This document shows positions 51,377-60,623 of a DNA stretch of 64,000 bases, piece after piece. The stretch comes from JALYNX01 sp963749415 (GTDB lineage Bacteria; Actinomycetota; Acidimicrobiia; Spongiisociales; ZC4RG35). The notes below the pieces were generated by a model. It made no database searches. It had not been told where the DNA came from and saw only the letters and a program-made list of their open reading frames with translations. Both the position numbers and the translations under genes were made by a program. Position 1 is the stretch's first letter. Every line of letters begins with the position of its first letter. Location: the NCBI GenBank assembly GCA_963749415.1, contig CAVVMG010000001.1, positions 2,294,001 to 2,358,000 of the forward strand, read 5' to 3'.

Positions 51377-52622
51377 AGGTTCCCTCCCGCCACCCGCTGA
51401 GGTAGGCGACCTGCTCATCGGTCAGGACCTCGAGACCGCCGCCGAGATGGCTCAACTTGATCCCGGCAACGGTCTTGTCGATCTCGGGAGGCAGCGTGTG
51501 GATGGCGGGCTCGAGATCGTCGCGGTTCTTCACCAGGTATTCCGCGGCAAGCGCCTGATTGGCGAAGCTCATGTCCATGACATCGGCAGGATGGCCCTCC
51601 GCGGCTCCCAGGTTGACCAGCCGGCCCTCAGCAGCAACCAGGAGGCGCCGGCCATCGGGCAACTCGTATTCCTCGAGGTTGTCCCTGATCTCACGGCGCC
51701 CGGTTGACATCTGGGCCAGTGCATCGAGCTCGATCTCGATGTCGAAGTGGCCGGCATTGGCAAGGATCGCCCCGTCTTTCATCAACTCGAAGTGCTTGCG
51801 CCTCAGCACATGCTTGTTGCCAGTGACCGTGATGAACACATCGCCAACTCCTGCGGCGTCATCCGAAGTCATCACCCGGAACCCGTCCATGGAGGCTGAC
51901 AGGGCCCGCACCGGATCGACTTCGACGACGACGACCTTGGCCCCCATCCCGTCGGCCCGGGCCGCCACTCCCCGCCCACAGTCGCCGTATCCGATGATCA
52001 CGATGGTCGAACCGGCGAGAAGGATGTTGGTGGCGCGGATGATGCCGTCGAGAGCCGATTGCCCGGTCCCGTAGTGATTGTCGAACAGGTGCTTGGTAGC
52101 CGACTCGTTGACCGCCACCACGGGAACACGAAGAGTGCCGTCGGCAGCCATCGCCCGGAGCCTGATCACACCGGTGGTCGTCTCTTCGGTGGATCCGATG
52201 ACCTCGAGCTCACGGCGGTCTGTGTGGAGGATGGTCGCGAGATCGGCGCCGTCGTCCATGGTGATCGCCGGGGCATGGTCCAGCACTGCGTTGATGTGCT
52301 TGTAGTAGGTGTCCGCGTCCTCGCCACGGATCGCAAACACGGAAATCCCATCGGCTACGAGCGCGGCAGCGACGTCGTCCTGGGTGGATAGAGGGTTGGA
52401 GGCGCAGAGCACGGGCTCGGCACCGCCGTCACGCAGAGCGAGCATCAGGTTGGCGGTCTCGGCAGTCACGTGAAGGCAGGCCGCAACGACGTGGCCCTCC
52501 AGGGGCTTTTCCTTGGCAAACCGCTCTCGAATGGTGGCCAGCACCGGCATGCGCCTTCCGGCCCACGCGATTCGTCGCGCGCCGCGCTCGGCGAGATCGG
52601 GGTTGGCGATGTCGTAGTTCAT
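51375..52622 (-). CDS. ahcY: Adenosylhomocysteinase
   Basis: 415 aa. Reversibly hydrolyses S-adenosylhomocysteine. Motifs: VVAACLHVTAETANLM, catalytic region AVNESATKHLFDNHYGTGQS, NAD loop IVIIGYGDCGRGVAAR, and GNKHVL. Length fits the short bacterial/archaeal form. Starts 1 nt after the sugar isomerase stop. Confidence 0.97.
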   Translation of the reverse strand: MNYDIANPDLAERGARRIAWAGRRMPVLATIRERFAKEKPLEGHVVAACLHVTAETANLMLALRDGGAEPVLCASNPLSTQDDVAAALVADGISVFAIRGEDADTYYKHINAVLDHAPAITMDDGADLATILHTDRRELEVIGSTEETTTGVIRLRAMAADGTLRVPVVAVNESATKHLFDNHYGTGQSALDGIIRATNILLAGSTIVIIGYGDCGRGVAARADGMGAKVVVVEVDPVRALSASMDGFRVMTSDDAAGVGDVFITVTGNKHVLRRKHFELMKDGAILANAGHFDIEIELDALAQMSTGRREIRDNLEEYELPDGRRLLVAAEGRLVNLGAAEGHPADVMDMSFANQALAAEYLVKNRDDLEPAIHTLPPEIDKTVAGIKLSHLGGGLEVLTDEQVAYLSGWREGT

Positions 52623-52623
52623 C

Positions 52624-53623
52624 TCATTCCTCGGCTAGGAGTTTCTTCAGTTTCTCGATCGTCTGCACCGGCACCGGGTCCACACCGGCACTCCCGGCCA
52701 TCATGAAAGACACCAGGTCGCCCATGACGATCAGCGATACCAGTCGCGCCAGCGGTGATTCTCCACCGGCAGCCACCTCTCCCACCCACGGCACCGCGAA
52801 CTCCGTCAGGTCTCGTGAATGTGCGAGCCGTGCCCTGACCCGGGGGTGGTCGCTGCGGTCGGTCAGCGCAACGATACCCAGGTGGCGACGGGTCAGATCC
52901 GGCATCGCCTCCCAGCCGACCAACTCGTTGTGGTCCAGTTCGGGCAAGACGGAGAACCAGGCAGGGGTCTTCGCGTTCTCGTTGATCTGCGTTTTCCATC
53001 TCTGAGCCACGGCTCCGGTAATCGGCCCACCTCCGTAGACGATCGGTATTCGGCCGTCCAGTCCCCCGGCAATGTTCGAGGCGGCCTTCCAACTCTCACT
53101 CCCCTCGGCCAGTTCACGATCGGCCAGGTCGGCCGCCTCGCTCAATGGCTCCCCTTGATCCGGGAGAAGGCCCACCGCGGCCACCACACGCACCACGGCG
53201 CCCAGCAAGTAGCCGACTGCCGCGCGGGGCTGGACACCCGAGGGGACGGTGATGCTCGGCCAGCCCCGTTCTGAGCTGATGCGGGCCAGCTCGCCGCCGG
53301 TGGTGAGGGTGAGGATCGGAACCCCGGGCCCGGCACTCCCCGGCAGAGCTCAGAGTTTCCTCGGTGTTCCCCGAATACGAGATCGCGACCAGCAACGGCT
53401 TGGTCTGGCCGGCCCACCCCGGCAGCGGGGCGTACGACTTGTGGACAGCAACCCGCCCGTGGCTCCCGAACGTCAGGGCAGAGGCGAAGTCACCGGCGAT
53501 CCCCGATCCCCCCATCCCGGCGACGAGCACCTCCGAGCATTCCGCCAGGTGGGGAAGCTCGAGATCACGTGCCCAACGGAGCTGATCGCCAAGCGAACGA
53601 ACCTGGGCGAGCATGTCACTCAT
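52624..53623 (-). CDS. Bifunctional phosphoglucose/phosphomannose isomerase-like SIS protein (frame break)
   Basis: About 332 aa when rejoined. N-terminal frame from ATG 53623: LVAGMGGSGIAGDFASAL and LLVAISYSGNTEETLSS (SIS motifs). C-terminal frame: ITVPSGVQPRAAVGYLLGAV, IPIVYGGGPITGAVAQRWK, ENAKTPAWFSVLPELDHNEL. The frames join if one G is removed from a G-run near 53320-53340. The position next to manB matches mycobacterial Rv3256c. Supplies sugar phosphates for wall glycans. Confidence 0.88.
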
Positions 53624-53795
53624 CGGGACCACCCTCGGCTTCTTCGATGAGCATCACCGGGATCCCATCGCGCACCGGGTAGCGGCGCCCGCAAACCGAG
53701 CACACCAGCCTGGAGGCACTTTCGTCCTCGTCGAGGTCGCCGTGGTCTACGGGACAGACCAGGATCTCGGCGAGGGCCGGGTCGATGAGGCTCAT
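53616..53795 (-). CDS. Trm112 family small zinc protein
   Basis: 59 aa from ATG 53795, with GGAG just upstream. Sequence features LAEILVCPVDHGDL, CSVCGRRYPVRDGIPVMLIEE: three Cys and the Y-PVRDGIPVML motif of Trm112/YcaR proteins. Overlaps the isomerase start by 8 nt and follows manB by 1 nt, as in other actinobacteria. Role in bacteria not settled. Confidence 0.88.
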   Translation of the reverse strand: MSLIDPALAEILVCPVDHGDLDEDESASRLVCSVCGRRYPVRDGIPVMLIEEAEGGPDE

Positions 53796-53796
53796 C

Positions 53797-55134
53797 TCAC
53801 TCCTTCAACAGCTTTTCGACTCTGGAGACCACTTCCGGCACCAAGTGCTCCTCGGTCGCCTCGACATTCAACCGCAGGAGGGGCTCGGTATTGGAGGGCC
53901 GGACGTTGAACCATGCCTCGCCCAAATCGACCGTGAGGCCGTCGAGCTTGTCCTGGGGTGCATCGGAGAACGCCTCTTCGATGACCGGGATCGAGGCCGC
54001 TGGGTCGGCCACGGTGAAGTTGATCTCGCCGGAGGAAAAGTAGCGCTCGACCTCGGTGCGCAGGTCGGACAGCGGGCGGCCGTCCTCGGTCAGCACTCGC
54101 ATCAGCACCAGCATCGCCAGCATTCCGGAGTCCGCACGGAAGTTGTCGCGGAAGTAGTAGTGGCCGCTGTGCTCCCCACCGAATATCGCCCCGGTCTCCG
54201 CCATGACCTGCTTGATGTAGCTATGCCCTACCCGGGTCCGGATTGGCTTGCCGCCGTGCTCGAGGATTATCTCAGGGACCGCGCGCGAGGTGATCAGGTT
54301 GTGGACGACGGGCGCCCCTGGCTCACGGTCGAGCATCCAACGGGCGATGAGAGCGGTCACCGTGCTTCCGCTCACCGCCTGCGCCCGGTCATCGATGAAG
54401 AAGGCGCGATCGGCATCGCCGTCGAATGCAACTCCGAGGTCGTGCCCCCGCTGCTCGACGACCCGAATCAGATCCACCAGGTTCTCGGGCTGAATGGGGT
54501 CCGCCGGGTGGTTGGGGAACGTCCCGTCGGGCTCCAGATAGAGACCGTCGAGGCTCGCGGGAAGCCGGGAGAACACCTCGCCAAGAGTCACCCCGGCCAT
54601 CCCGTTGCCGGCATCGACCGCCACCTCCATAGCCCCGATCGAAGACGGATTCACAACCGACAGGAGGTGGTCGACGTACTCCTCCACCGCCGCGGCGGAT
54701 CTCACAGAACCGGATGGCCCATCGGAGCCGACATCTCCGGAGAGGACCCGGTCACGGATCTCGTTCAGGCCCGTGTCAGCTCCCACCGGCGCGGCCATTG
54801 CGCGGCACAGCTTGAGACCGTTGTACTCCGCCGGGTTGTGCGAGGCGGTGACTATCGCCCCCGGCATCTCGTGGGCTCCGGAGTAGTAGTAGACGAGATC
54901 GGTGGGCACTTCTCCGAGGTCGACCACATCCGCTCCCGCCGAGGTGATGCCTTTGATTAGGCCATCAGCCAGACCCGGCGACGACTCCCGGCAATCCCGG
55001 CCCACGGCCACCTCACGAGCTTCGAGCAGGCCGACGAAGGCAACACCGACTCCCTGCATCAGTTCTGGAGTCAGCTCGCCGTTGTCGGTCCGACCCCGGA
55101 TGTCATAGGCCTTGAAGACTGATTCGGCGGGCAT
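53797..55134 (-). CDS. manB: Phosphomannomutase/phosphoglucomutase
   Basis: 445 aa alpha-D-phosphohexomutase. Phospho-Ser98 in VTASHNPAEYNG, metal loop DGDADRAFF, sugar loop GGEHSGHYYF, phosphate loop RPSNTEPLLRLN. Interconverts hexose 6- and 1-phosphates for GDP-mannose and wall polysaccharides. Near DUF3499 as in mycobacteria. Confidence 0.96.
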   Translation of the reverse strand: MPAESVFKAYDIRGRTDNGELTPELMQGVGVAFVGLLEAREVAVGRDCRESSPGLADGLIKGITSAGADVVDLGEVPTDLVYYYSGAHEMPGAIVTASHNPAEYNGLKLCRAMAAPVGADTGLNEIRDRVLSGDVGSDGPSGSVRSAAAVEEYVDHLLSVVNPSSIGAMEVAVDAGNGMAGVTLGEVFSRLPASLDGLYLEPDGTFPNHPADPIQPENLVDLIRVVEQRGHDLGVAFDGDADRAFFIDDRAQAVSGSTVTALIARWMLDREPGAPVVHNLITSRAVPEIILEHGGKPIRTRVGHSYIKQVMAETGAIFGGEHSGHYYFRDNFRADSGMLAMLVLMRVLTEDGRPLSDLRTEVERYFSSGEINFTVADPAASIPVIEEAFSDAPQDKLDGLTVDLGEAWFNVRPSNTEPLLRLNVEATEEHLVPEVVSRVEKLLKE

Positions 55135-55195
55135 CGGGAGTCCGAGTGTAGGGGTGGGGCTAAGTCCTGCCTTTTCCTACACTTCCCGCTGTCCG

Positions 55196-55912
55196 ATGAT
55201 GCCAACCCTGTCGATCGTGGTGCCGGTCTACAACGAGGCATCCTTCATCCCCGAGGCCTTGCCCCTGCTCATCGCTGAGCTGGAGGACATCGGCCTCCCC
55301 TATGTGATCCACCTCGTGGAGAACGGGTCGACCGACGGGTCCGGGGAGGTGGCGCGGAAGACCGCCGGCCCTGCCCCGGTCGAAGTGACCTCTCTCGCCG
55401 CGGCCGATTACGGCGGAGCGCTCCGCCACGGGTTTCTCGAGTCCGAGGGCGACTGGGTGGTGAACTTCGACATCGACTACTTCTCGGGCGAGTTCCTGAG
55501 GAGAGTCCTGACAATCGACGACGCCGACGTGGTCATCGGTTCGAAGCGCGACCCGGAGTCCGAGGACCGTCGACCGATCATCCGCCGCGTGGCCACCAGA
55601 GTCTTCAACCTGCTCCTGAGGTGGATCCTCGACTCGAAGGTCTCAGACACCCACGGGATGAAGGCCTTCCGGCGCAGCCTGGTCGACGAGCTCGCGGCCG
55701 AGGTGGTGAGCCGTCAGGATCTCTTCGACACCGAACTGGTGATACGAGCCGAACGGCAGGGCTACCGGATAGTCGAGGTCCCGGTGGTCGTAGAAGAGAT
55801 CAGGACCGCCCGCTCTTCCCTCGTCAAGCGGGTACCCCGAACGATCAAGGGCCTGCTTGAAATGCGGAGGTTGCTCGCCGCGGAGGGGCTCAGCTCTCGG
55901 ACCTCTGTCTGA
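55196..55912 (+). CDS. Family 2 glycosyltransferase (dolichyl-phosphate mannosyltransferase-like)
   Basis: 238 aa from ATG 55196 or 55199. GT2 nucleotide-binding start LSIVVPVYNEASFIPEALPL, DxD-like VVNFDIDYFSG, and KVSDTHGMKAFRRSL typical of polyprenyl-phosphate hexose synthases. Probably makes a lipid-linked sugar donor for the membrane transferases nearby. Its 3' end overlaps the convergent gene by 23 nt. Confidence 0.88.
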   Translation: MMPTLSIVVPVYNEASFIPEALPLLIAELEDIGLPYVIHLVENGSTDGSGEVARKTAGPAPVEVTSLAAADYGGALRHGFLESEGDWVVNFDIDYFSGEFLRRVLTIDDADVVIGSKRDPESEDRRPIIRRVATRVFNLLLRWILDSKVSDTHGMKAFRRSLVDELAAEVVSRQDLFDTELVIRAERQGYRIVEVPVVVEEIRTARSSLVKRVPRTIKGLLEMRRLLAAEGLSSRTSV

Positions 55913-58229
55913 GAGCAGCGATTCCGAACCCGATCAGCACTGCGATCCCGATCACCGACAGGACCAGGCCGCTGGTCTCCGCCCATGTGTCCTGGAACTC
56001 GAGCGTGACGCTTCCGGTTGTCGGGACCACCACCATGAGCGATGGGGCGGCGCGCCACGGCCCTTCGGCCCCTTCGGCCACCCAGTTGGGGAAGTAGGAG
56101 ATCTTCACCATGTGGGGCACCCCGATTGCAGTGGTGTCGAAACTGATTCGATCGTCGCCGATCACCACGTTGGATACCGCGTCGGCCGGCACCTGCAATG
56201 GCTGGTTGGGGCGCTCGGACAGCGACTCGATCCTCGGCCAGTCGGCGGGACCGTCAGCAACCACCCATCGATCCATGTTGTCGATGTCCTCGTACCACTC
56301 GAGCGACAGGTCGTGGAAGCTGGGCATCGCGACACCTTCGTCATTGGTGACGGTGGCATTACCGGTAAGGGACGCCAGCAGCCCCCGATCCTCGACCTCG
56401 TACACCGCAGGAAGGTGGCTCGCCACCTCGACCAGCCCTTTCTCCGGGAGGCGATAGATGGTGAAGGGCGCGGTGGTTGCGACCTTGGTGAGCTCGGGCA
56501 TCGCGTCGGCTTTCTCGGTGGCCTCGGGAGTAACCGCCACGTAATAGGACACCCCGTAGACACCGAGGTGGTCGATCCCCCGGTCCATGTCGAATGTGTG
56601 GTAGGTCAGGCCTGGTATCGGGTTTGACGGGTCCTTCGACATCTCCGAAGCGTTGATGAAATGGAAGGGTGTGGTCAACGAGGACTCGAAGTACAGGCCC
56701 TCCATCGACTTCTGGTCACCGTCGGTCCAATAGGGGATGAGCATCGGCGACATCGGGGTCCCGTACTTGTTCAAAGCCTCGTTGTTGGCCTCCCAATGGA
56801 CCCTCCCGTCGGGGAGCTTGTCCAGCTCGGTCATCAGAGCCTCGTATTCGGGCCAGGGCTGTTTCTGCTCGTATCCGGTGTAGTTCCACTTCGACCAGCC
56901 ATCGATGAAAGTCACACCGGCGAGCGCCCCGAGGGCGATCACCGCCGTCATCCCTGCAGTGAGGAACCCCCTGGTGCCCATCCTCGCCGACCACATGAAG
57001 GAGACCGCGACCAGCCCGGCCCCGGCGAGCGCAACCGGGATCCATGCCCAATTGGGGAACTCAGTCGAGTCGGCGACCAGCGCCGCGGCGACCACAGTGG
57101 CGACGGCGATCAGCAGCCGCGCCCAGTGAGATGAGACGCGGGAGGGGAGACGCCGTGACAGCCAGATGACAGCGGCGCCGGCGCCGACCGCGGCGAAGAA
57201 GGCGACTCCGAAGTACCAATAGGGGAGCAACCTCCCGTTCCACAGCTTCCATCGCTCTCCGCCAAAGACCTCAGGGAGCAACTCGGGGAGCACATTGGGA
57301 AGCGGGAAGTAGATGACCGGGAGGAGGGTGGCCGCCATCAAGGGCCCGGCCCGGCTGGTGTGTTTGGCAGCCCAGATCGCCCCGGGGATCGCCACCGGTA
57401 TCAACATCCAGAGCTCGACCGGGAATACCTCTCCCCAACCGGTGAGTGGCGTCCAGGCCATATCAGAGGTGAGCCCGATCCGGGCCGCCAGCGGGATCGC
57501 CCAGAAGGCAGCCATCGCAAAGCCCCAGCCCCATATGGCCAGGGTCCGCCAAAACCCCTTCCTCCAGGGAAGGACGAAGAGCGAGGCGAAGATCACCACG
57601 ATGGTGGTCAGGATGTGAGAGAGGGCGGTGGCAGCCAGGGCGATAGCCGCCCATTTCAAGTACTTGCGATCGTCCCTCACCGCCTTGATCAACAGCCCCA
57701 GATAGAGGAGCGAGAGGGCGAACGACCACGAATAGGAGAACTCTCCTGCCAGGCTCGAGGCGACGTTGCCTCCGTAGATCGAATAGCTCTCGAGAAAGGC
57801 GAACACCGCTCCCGAAGCAGCGGCCACGATCGAGACCTGAGTGCCGAGACGCATGGACCTCGCCAGGAAGTAGGCAGCAGGGGGTGTGGCGAGGAGGCCC
57901 ATGATGGTGACCACCTTGAAGGCCACCCCGTAGGGAAGGACCACGTCGAGGAGGACGATGACCAGCGAGGGAAGCGGGAAGTAGAAGTAGAAGGCGGGAA
58001 AGCCGGCGAACCAGTCGTTCGACCAGCCAAGGATCTGCCCCCGCGCCAGGAGGTGGTCCCGAAGGTAGGCGGGGCCGAAGACATGCGCCCCCATGTCCCC
58101 ACCGGTGGGAGTGGTCGCCGACAACACCCACCCCGGGTTGAGGACGATCAAGATGACTGCCGAGACCCCGGCGATGATGAACAACGCCGGCCAGGGGGAT
58201 TTGCCCCCCTCACGCCGGGAAAAGGTCAT
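55890..58229 (-). CDS. Large multi-pass membrane protein (GT-C-like)
   Basis: 779 aa. Eleven or so hydrophobic segments in the first 450 residues, then an extracytoplasmic domain of about 300 residues, then a final helix. Asp-bearing first loop (TTPTGGDMGAHVFGPAYLRDHLL) fits GT-C glycosyltransferases using lipid-linked sugars. Similar proteins are annotated as 6-pyruvoyl-tetrahydropterin-synthase-related membrane proteins. Likely cell-envelope glycan assembly, given GT2 and manB beside it. Confidence 0.8.
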   Translation of the reverse strand: MTFSRREGGKSPWPALFIIAGVSAVILIVLNPGWVLSATTPTGGDMGAHVFGPAYLRDHLLARGQILGWSNDWFAGFPAFYFYFPLPSLVIVLLDVVLPYGVAFKVVTIMGLLATPPAAYFLARSMRLGTQVSIVAAASGAVFAFLESYSIYGGNVASSLAGEFSYSWSFALSLLYLGLLIKAVRDDRKYLKWAAIALAATALSHILTTIVVIFASLFVLPWRKGFWRTLAIWGWGFAMAAFWAIPLAARIGLTSDMAWTPLTGWGEVFPVELWMLIPVAIPGAIWAAKHTSRAGPLMAATLLPVIYFPLPNVLPELLPEVFGGERWKLWNGRLLPYWYFGVAFFAAVGAGAAVIWLSRRLPSRVSSHWARLLIAVATVVAAALVADSTEFPNWAWIPVALAGAGLVAVSFMWSARMGTRGFLTAGMTAVIALGALAGVTFIDGWSKWNYTGYEQKQPWPEYEALMTELDKLPDGRVHWEANNEALNKYGTPMSPMLIPYWTDGDQKSMEGLYFESSLTTPFHFINASEMSKDPSNPIPGLTYHTFDMDRGIDHLGVYGVSYYVAVTPEATEKADAMPELTKVATTAPFTIYRLPEKGLVEVASHLPAVYEVEDRGLLASLTGNATVTNDEGVAMPSFHDLSLEWYEDIDNMDRWVVADGPADWPRIESLSERPNQPLQVPADAVSNVVIGDDRISFDTTAIGVPHMVKISYFPNWVAEGAEGPWRAAPSLMVVVPTTGSVTLEFQDTWAETSGLVLSVIGIAVLIGFGIAALRQRSES

Positions 58230-58402
58230 GTCCGGTGCTGTCGGACTATCTCCAGGACCTGCGCCACATCGATGTCGACTCCTTCACGGTTCCACCACTT
58301 CTCCTCGCAGTTGTGACAGGCGAAGAAGCGGACTTCGGTCCCGTCCGGGAGGAGATGCTCGATCTCGATGACATCAGGTTGGGAGCACTGTGGGCAGTCC
58401 AT
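58226..58402 (-). CDS. Small zinc-ribbon protein
   Basis: 58 aa from ATG 58402. CPQC and CHNC pairs form a zinc ribbon; EEKWW near the second pair. Start of the next gene overlaps by 4 nt. Function unknown. Confidence 0.72.
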   Translation of the reverse strand: MDCPQCSQPDVIEIEHLLPDGTEVRFFACHNCEEKWWNREGVDIDVAQVLEIVRQHRT

Positions 58403-58449
58403 GGCATTTCGTTGTGGGCGGGGGGCCATATGTTAAGGCTCCCTCGCGC

Positions 58450-58728
58450 CTACAACAATGCCTCCTCTTCGAGAAGACGCCCGAGATAGCGGCTCCGTCG
58501 CCGGCCGTTCTCCGTCCAGTAGGCATACCAATACGGGCCATGGGGGCACCGGGTGCAGCCCGACTTGCCACAGCGCACGGCTTGCTGACGGAGGTGGACC
58601 TCGGGATGGTCATCGGCTTGCAGAGCGCCGGAGCGTTGCAATTGGGCCCTGGTCAGGATGAGCAACCGGCGCAGGTCGTGCTCATCCATTTCCCTCACCG
58701 CGTCCAGGAGATCGCGGTCGAGGGCCAT
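58450..58728 (-). CDS. Small protein with DUF6788-like Cys motif
   Basis: 92 aa from ATG 58728. N-terminal helices, then VRCGKSGCTRCPHGPYWYAYW and GRRRSRYLGRL, the Cys/HGPY motif seen in small proteins often linked to mobile elements. Start overlaps the DUF3499 stop by one base. Function unknown. Confidence 0.7.
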   Translation of the reverse strand: MALDRDLLDAVREMDEHDLRRLLILTRAQLQRSGALQADDHPEVHLRQQAVRCGKSGCTRCPHGPYWYAYWTENGRRRSRYLGRLLEEEALL

Positions 58729-58949
58729 CAGGCCACAGACAATGGGGCGAACAGTCGGGTCACGGTTCGCCGGTCGGTGAGAGTCCATCCCTGGGGCGGG
58801 ATCATCCGATCGGCATGGTCGGCGCACAGCGCATACCCGAATGGTTTGTCGTCCGCCACGAGGTCATCCAGCCAAACAGCGCTGTCCGGATAGGAGAACG
58901 TCATGAATGCTGCCGAAGGCGAGCCACACCGGACACAACTGATAACCAT
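58728..58949 (-). CDS. DUF3499 family protein
   Basis: 73 aa from ATG 58949. CVRCGSPSAAFMTFSYPDSAV, YALCADHADRMIPPQGW: paired Cys and the F-SYPDSAVWL segment of actinobacterial DUF3499 (Rv3258c-like), which lies beside manB in mycobacteria. Function unknown; taxonomic marker for Actinomycetota. Confidence 0.88.
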   Translation of the reverse strand: MVISCVRCGSPSAAFMTFSYPDSAVWLDDLVADDKPFGYALCADHADRMIPPQGWTLTDRRTVTRLFAPLSVA

Positions 58950-58981
58950 GGCGGGCACGGTAGAAGTCGGGGTTGCCCCGT

Positions 58982-59344
58982 TCAAGGATTCAACGCTTCG
59001 AGAGCTTGCGCCGTGTCCCCCGGATAGAGCGTCGACCTGTTCAGGTCGTCGACCACCAGGGTCGCCGGCACTTCCCCGACCTGCAGTTCCTCGAACACTC
59101 CTGGGTCGGTCTCCCAATCGATCTCACGGAAACCATCCTGACCCACGGCGGTGGCCAGCCGGCCACGGGCGGGCCCGCACTCCGCACATGTCGACGACGT
59201 GAACAGGTATATCCCGGGACCGAGGAGAGACTGTTCGAGGCGAATCGTTTGTTTGGAACCTCGATTTCGAATCACGAACACGATGAAGGCGGCAAGAACA
59301 GCCACCCCCAGCACGATCAGGAAGCGGACCAGCGGGTCACTCAT
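58982..59344 (-). CDS. Membrane-anchored thioredoxin-like protein
   Basis: 120 aa from ATG 59344. One N-terminal helix (FLIVLGVAVLAAFIVFVI), then a thioredoxin-like fold with CAEC (TSSTCAECGPARGRL) and the cis-Pro segment EVPATLVVDD. A CxxC with Ala-Glu between is unusual. Possibly a periplasmic-side redox helper for the envelope genes next to it. Overlaps the DUF5719 gene by 8 nt. Confidence 0.8.
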   Translation of the reverse strand: MSDPLVRFLIVLGVAVLAAFIVFVIRNRGSKQTIRLEQSLLGPGIYLFTSSTCAECGPARGRLATAVGQDGFREIDWETDPGVFEELQVGEVPATLVVDDLNRSTLYPGDTAQALEALNP

Positions 59345-60623
59345 CGGAGAGTGGAGCTGCCCCTCCCAAGGCGATGGCGCCACCACGCGTCATCGACCAT
59401 CCGACCACGAGTTGGCCGTCCCCGTCCACCCTGTAGCCAATAGCGGGGTCCGCAGCGATTGCGACTTCGACCACTTCGCCGGCGGGAACCGCGACAACTG
59501 ACGTTGCGGGTTGGGCACGCAACGCAGTCACCGACGCGCTGACGTCTTCGAGGCCGGGGTTGAGGATGACCATGGAGCCGCTTCCCTCGACGATCGCCCC
59601 AGCACCGGGCAGAAGCCAGCGCACGGCCGGCAGTGGGGCTCCGCTGGTGAGACCGATCCCTGTCGAGCTCCCAATCCGGAGAAATGCCGCCACCGGTCCG
59701 GTGGACACAACCCGGATCGCCGAGGCCACCGGCGTGATCGCCGCAACGTCGATCACCGCCCGACCTCGCCCCTCGATCTCCCCAGCAGTCTGGGCTTCGA
59801 CCAGCCCATCGGGGGTGTACACATCGACCTGGTATTCGACCGGAGAGTCGTCGGCGGCAATCACGACGTTGTGACTCTCCAGGCCGTGTGGCACCGGAAT
59901 GAACCAGTCTTCAGCCGGAGTGACCGCGTGCCACACCGCGTCATCGCTTCCCACTGCTTCCCGGCCCGTGACGATCAAGCCCCCTTGAGCGACCTCGACG
60001 ATGACGTTCATCCAAACCCGGCCCGGGAGGAGCTCGCCGAGGTCGATGATCACAGAGGAGCGAGGAGGGACCAGCACCGCCTCCAGTTCGGCGTTGGACT
60101 CGAGGCCTGCGTCGGACTGGACGACGAGATCGGCCACCGCCTCTCCGGCGTACGGATTCATCAGCTGGACTTGGAGATCGTGCCCGTCGAGCGTCGAGCC
60201 TCCCCCGAGGATCACGCGACTCGAGGGAGCCGGGACACACGTGTCGACAGCGAGTGAGGTATCGCCGGTGAAGACAGCCGCGGCACCGGCGTCGGCCGTA
60301 GGTGGCTCGACCAGCGCGGCTCCTATCCCCACCGCAGCCACATCCGTGATCGGAATGGATGCCGCACTCGTCGCACCCATCTCGACCTCGGCAGAACCGG
60401 TGATCACCCCCGCAGCAAAGGTGGTCAGGGCCAGAGGCCCTACCGTGGTTGAAACCGCGTCGACGGTGGTCGAACGCTCGGATCCCTCCTCCACCGGGCA
60501 GAACGCGACAGCGGACGCATCAACCGCCGCAGGTGGATCGGGCTCCGGTTGGGCGAGGGCGGGCAGCGCAACGGCGGTCGCCGCAAGCAAGAACACAAGT
60601 AGGGACTTCAGGACCGGGGTCAT
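59337..60623 (-). CDS. DUF5719 family secreted protein
   Basis: 428 aa. Signal peptide (SLLVFLLAATAVALPALAQ), then a beta-rich Ala/Val-rich domain. DUF5719 proteins occur next to the wbbL-like glycosyltransferase and DUF3499 in actinobacteria; function unknown. Overlaps the next gene by 4 nt. Confidence 0.8.
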   Translation of the reverse strand: MTPVLKSLLVFLLAATAVALPALAQPEPDPPAAVDASAVAFCPVEEGSERSTTVDAVSTTVGPLALTTFAAGVITGSAEVEMGATSAASIPITDVAAVGIGAALVEPPTADAGAAAVFTGDTSLAVDTCVPAPSSRVILGGGSTLDGHDLQVQLMNPYAGEAVADLVVQSDAGLESNAELEAVLVPPRSSVIIDLGELLPGRVWMNVIVEVAQGGLIVTGREAVGSDDAVWHAVTPAEDWFIPVPHGLESHNVVIAADDSPVEYQVDVYTPDGLVEAQTAGEIEGRGRAVIDVAAITPVASAIRVVSTGPVAAFLRIGSSTGIGLTSGAPLPAVRWLLPGAGAIVEGSGSMVILNPGLEDVSASVTALRAQPATSVVAVPAGEVVEVAIAADPAIGYRVDGDGQLVVGWSMTRGGAIALGGAAPLSDE

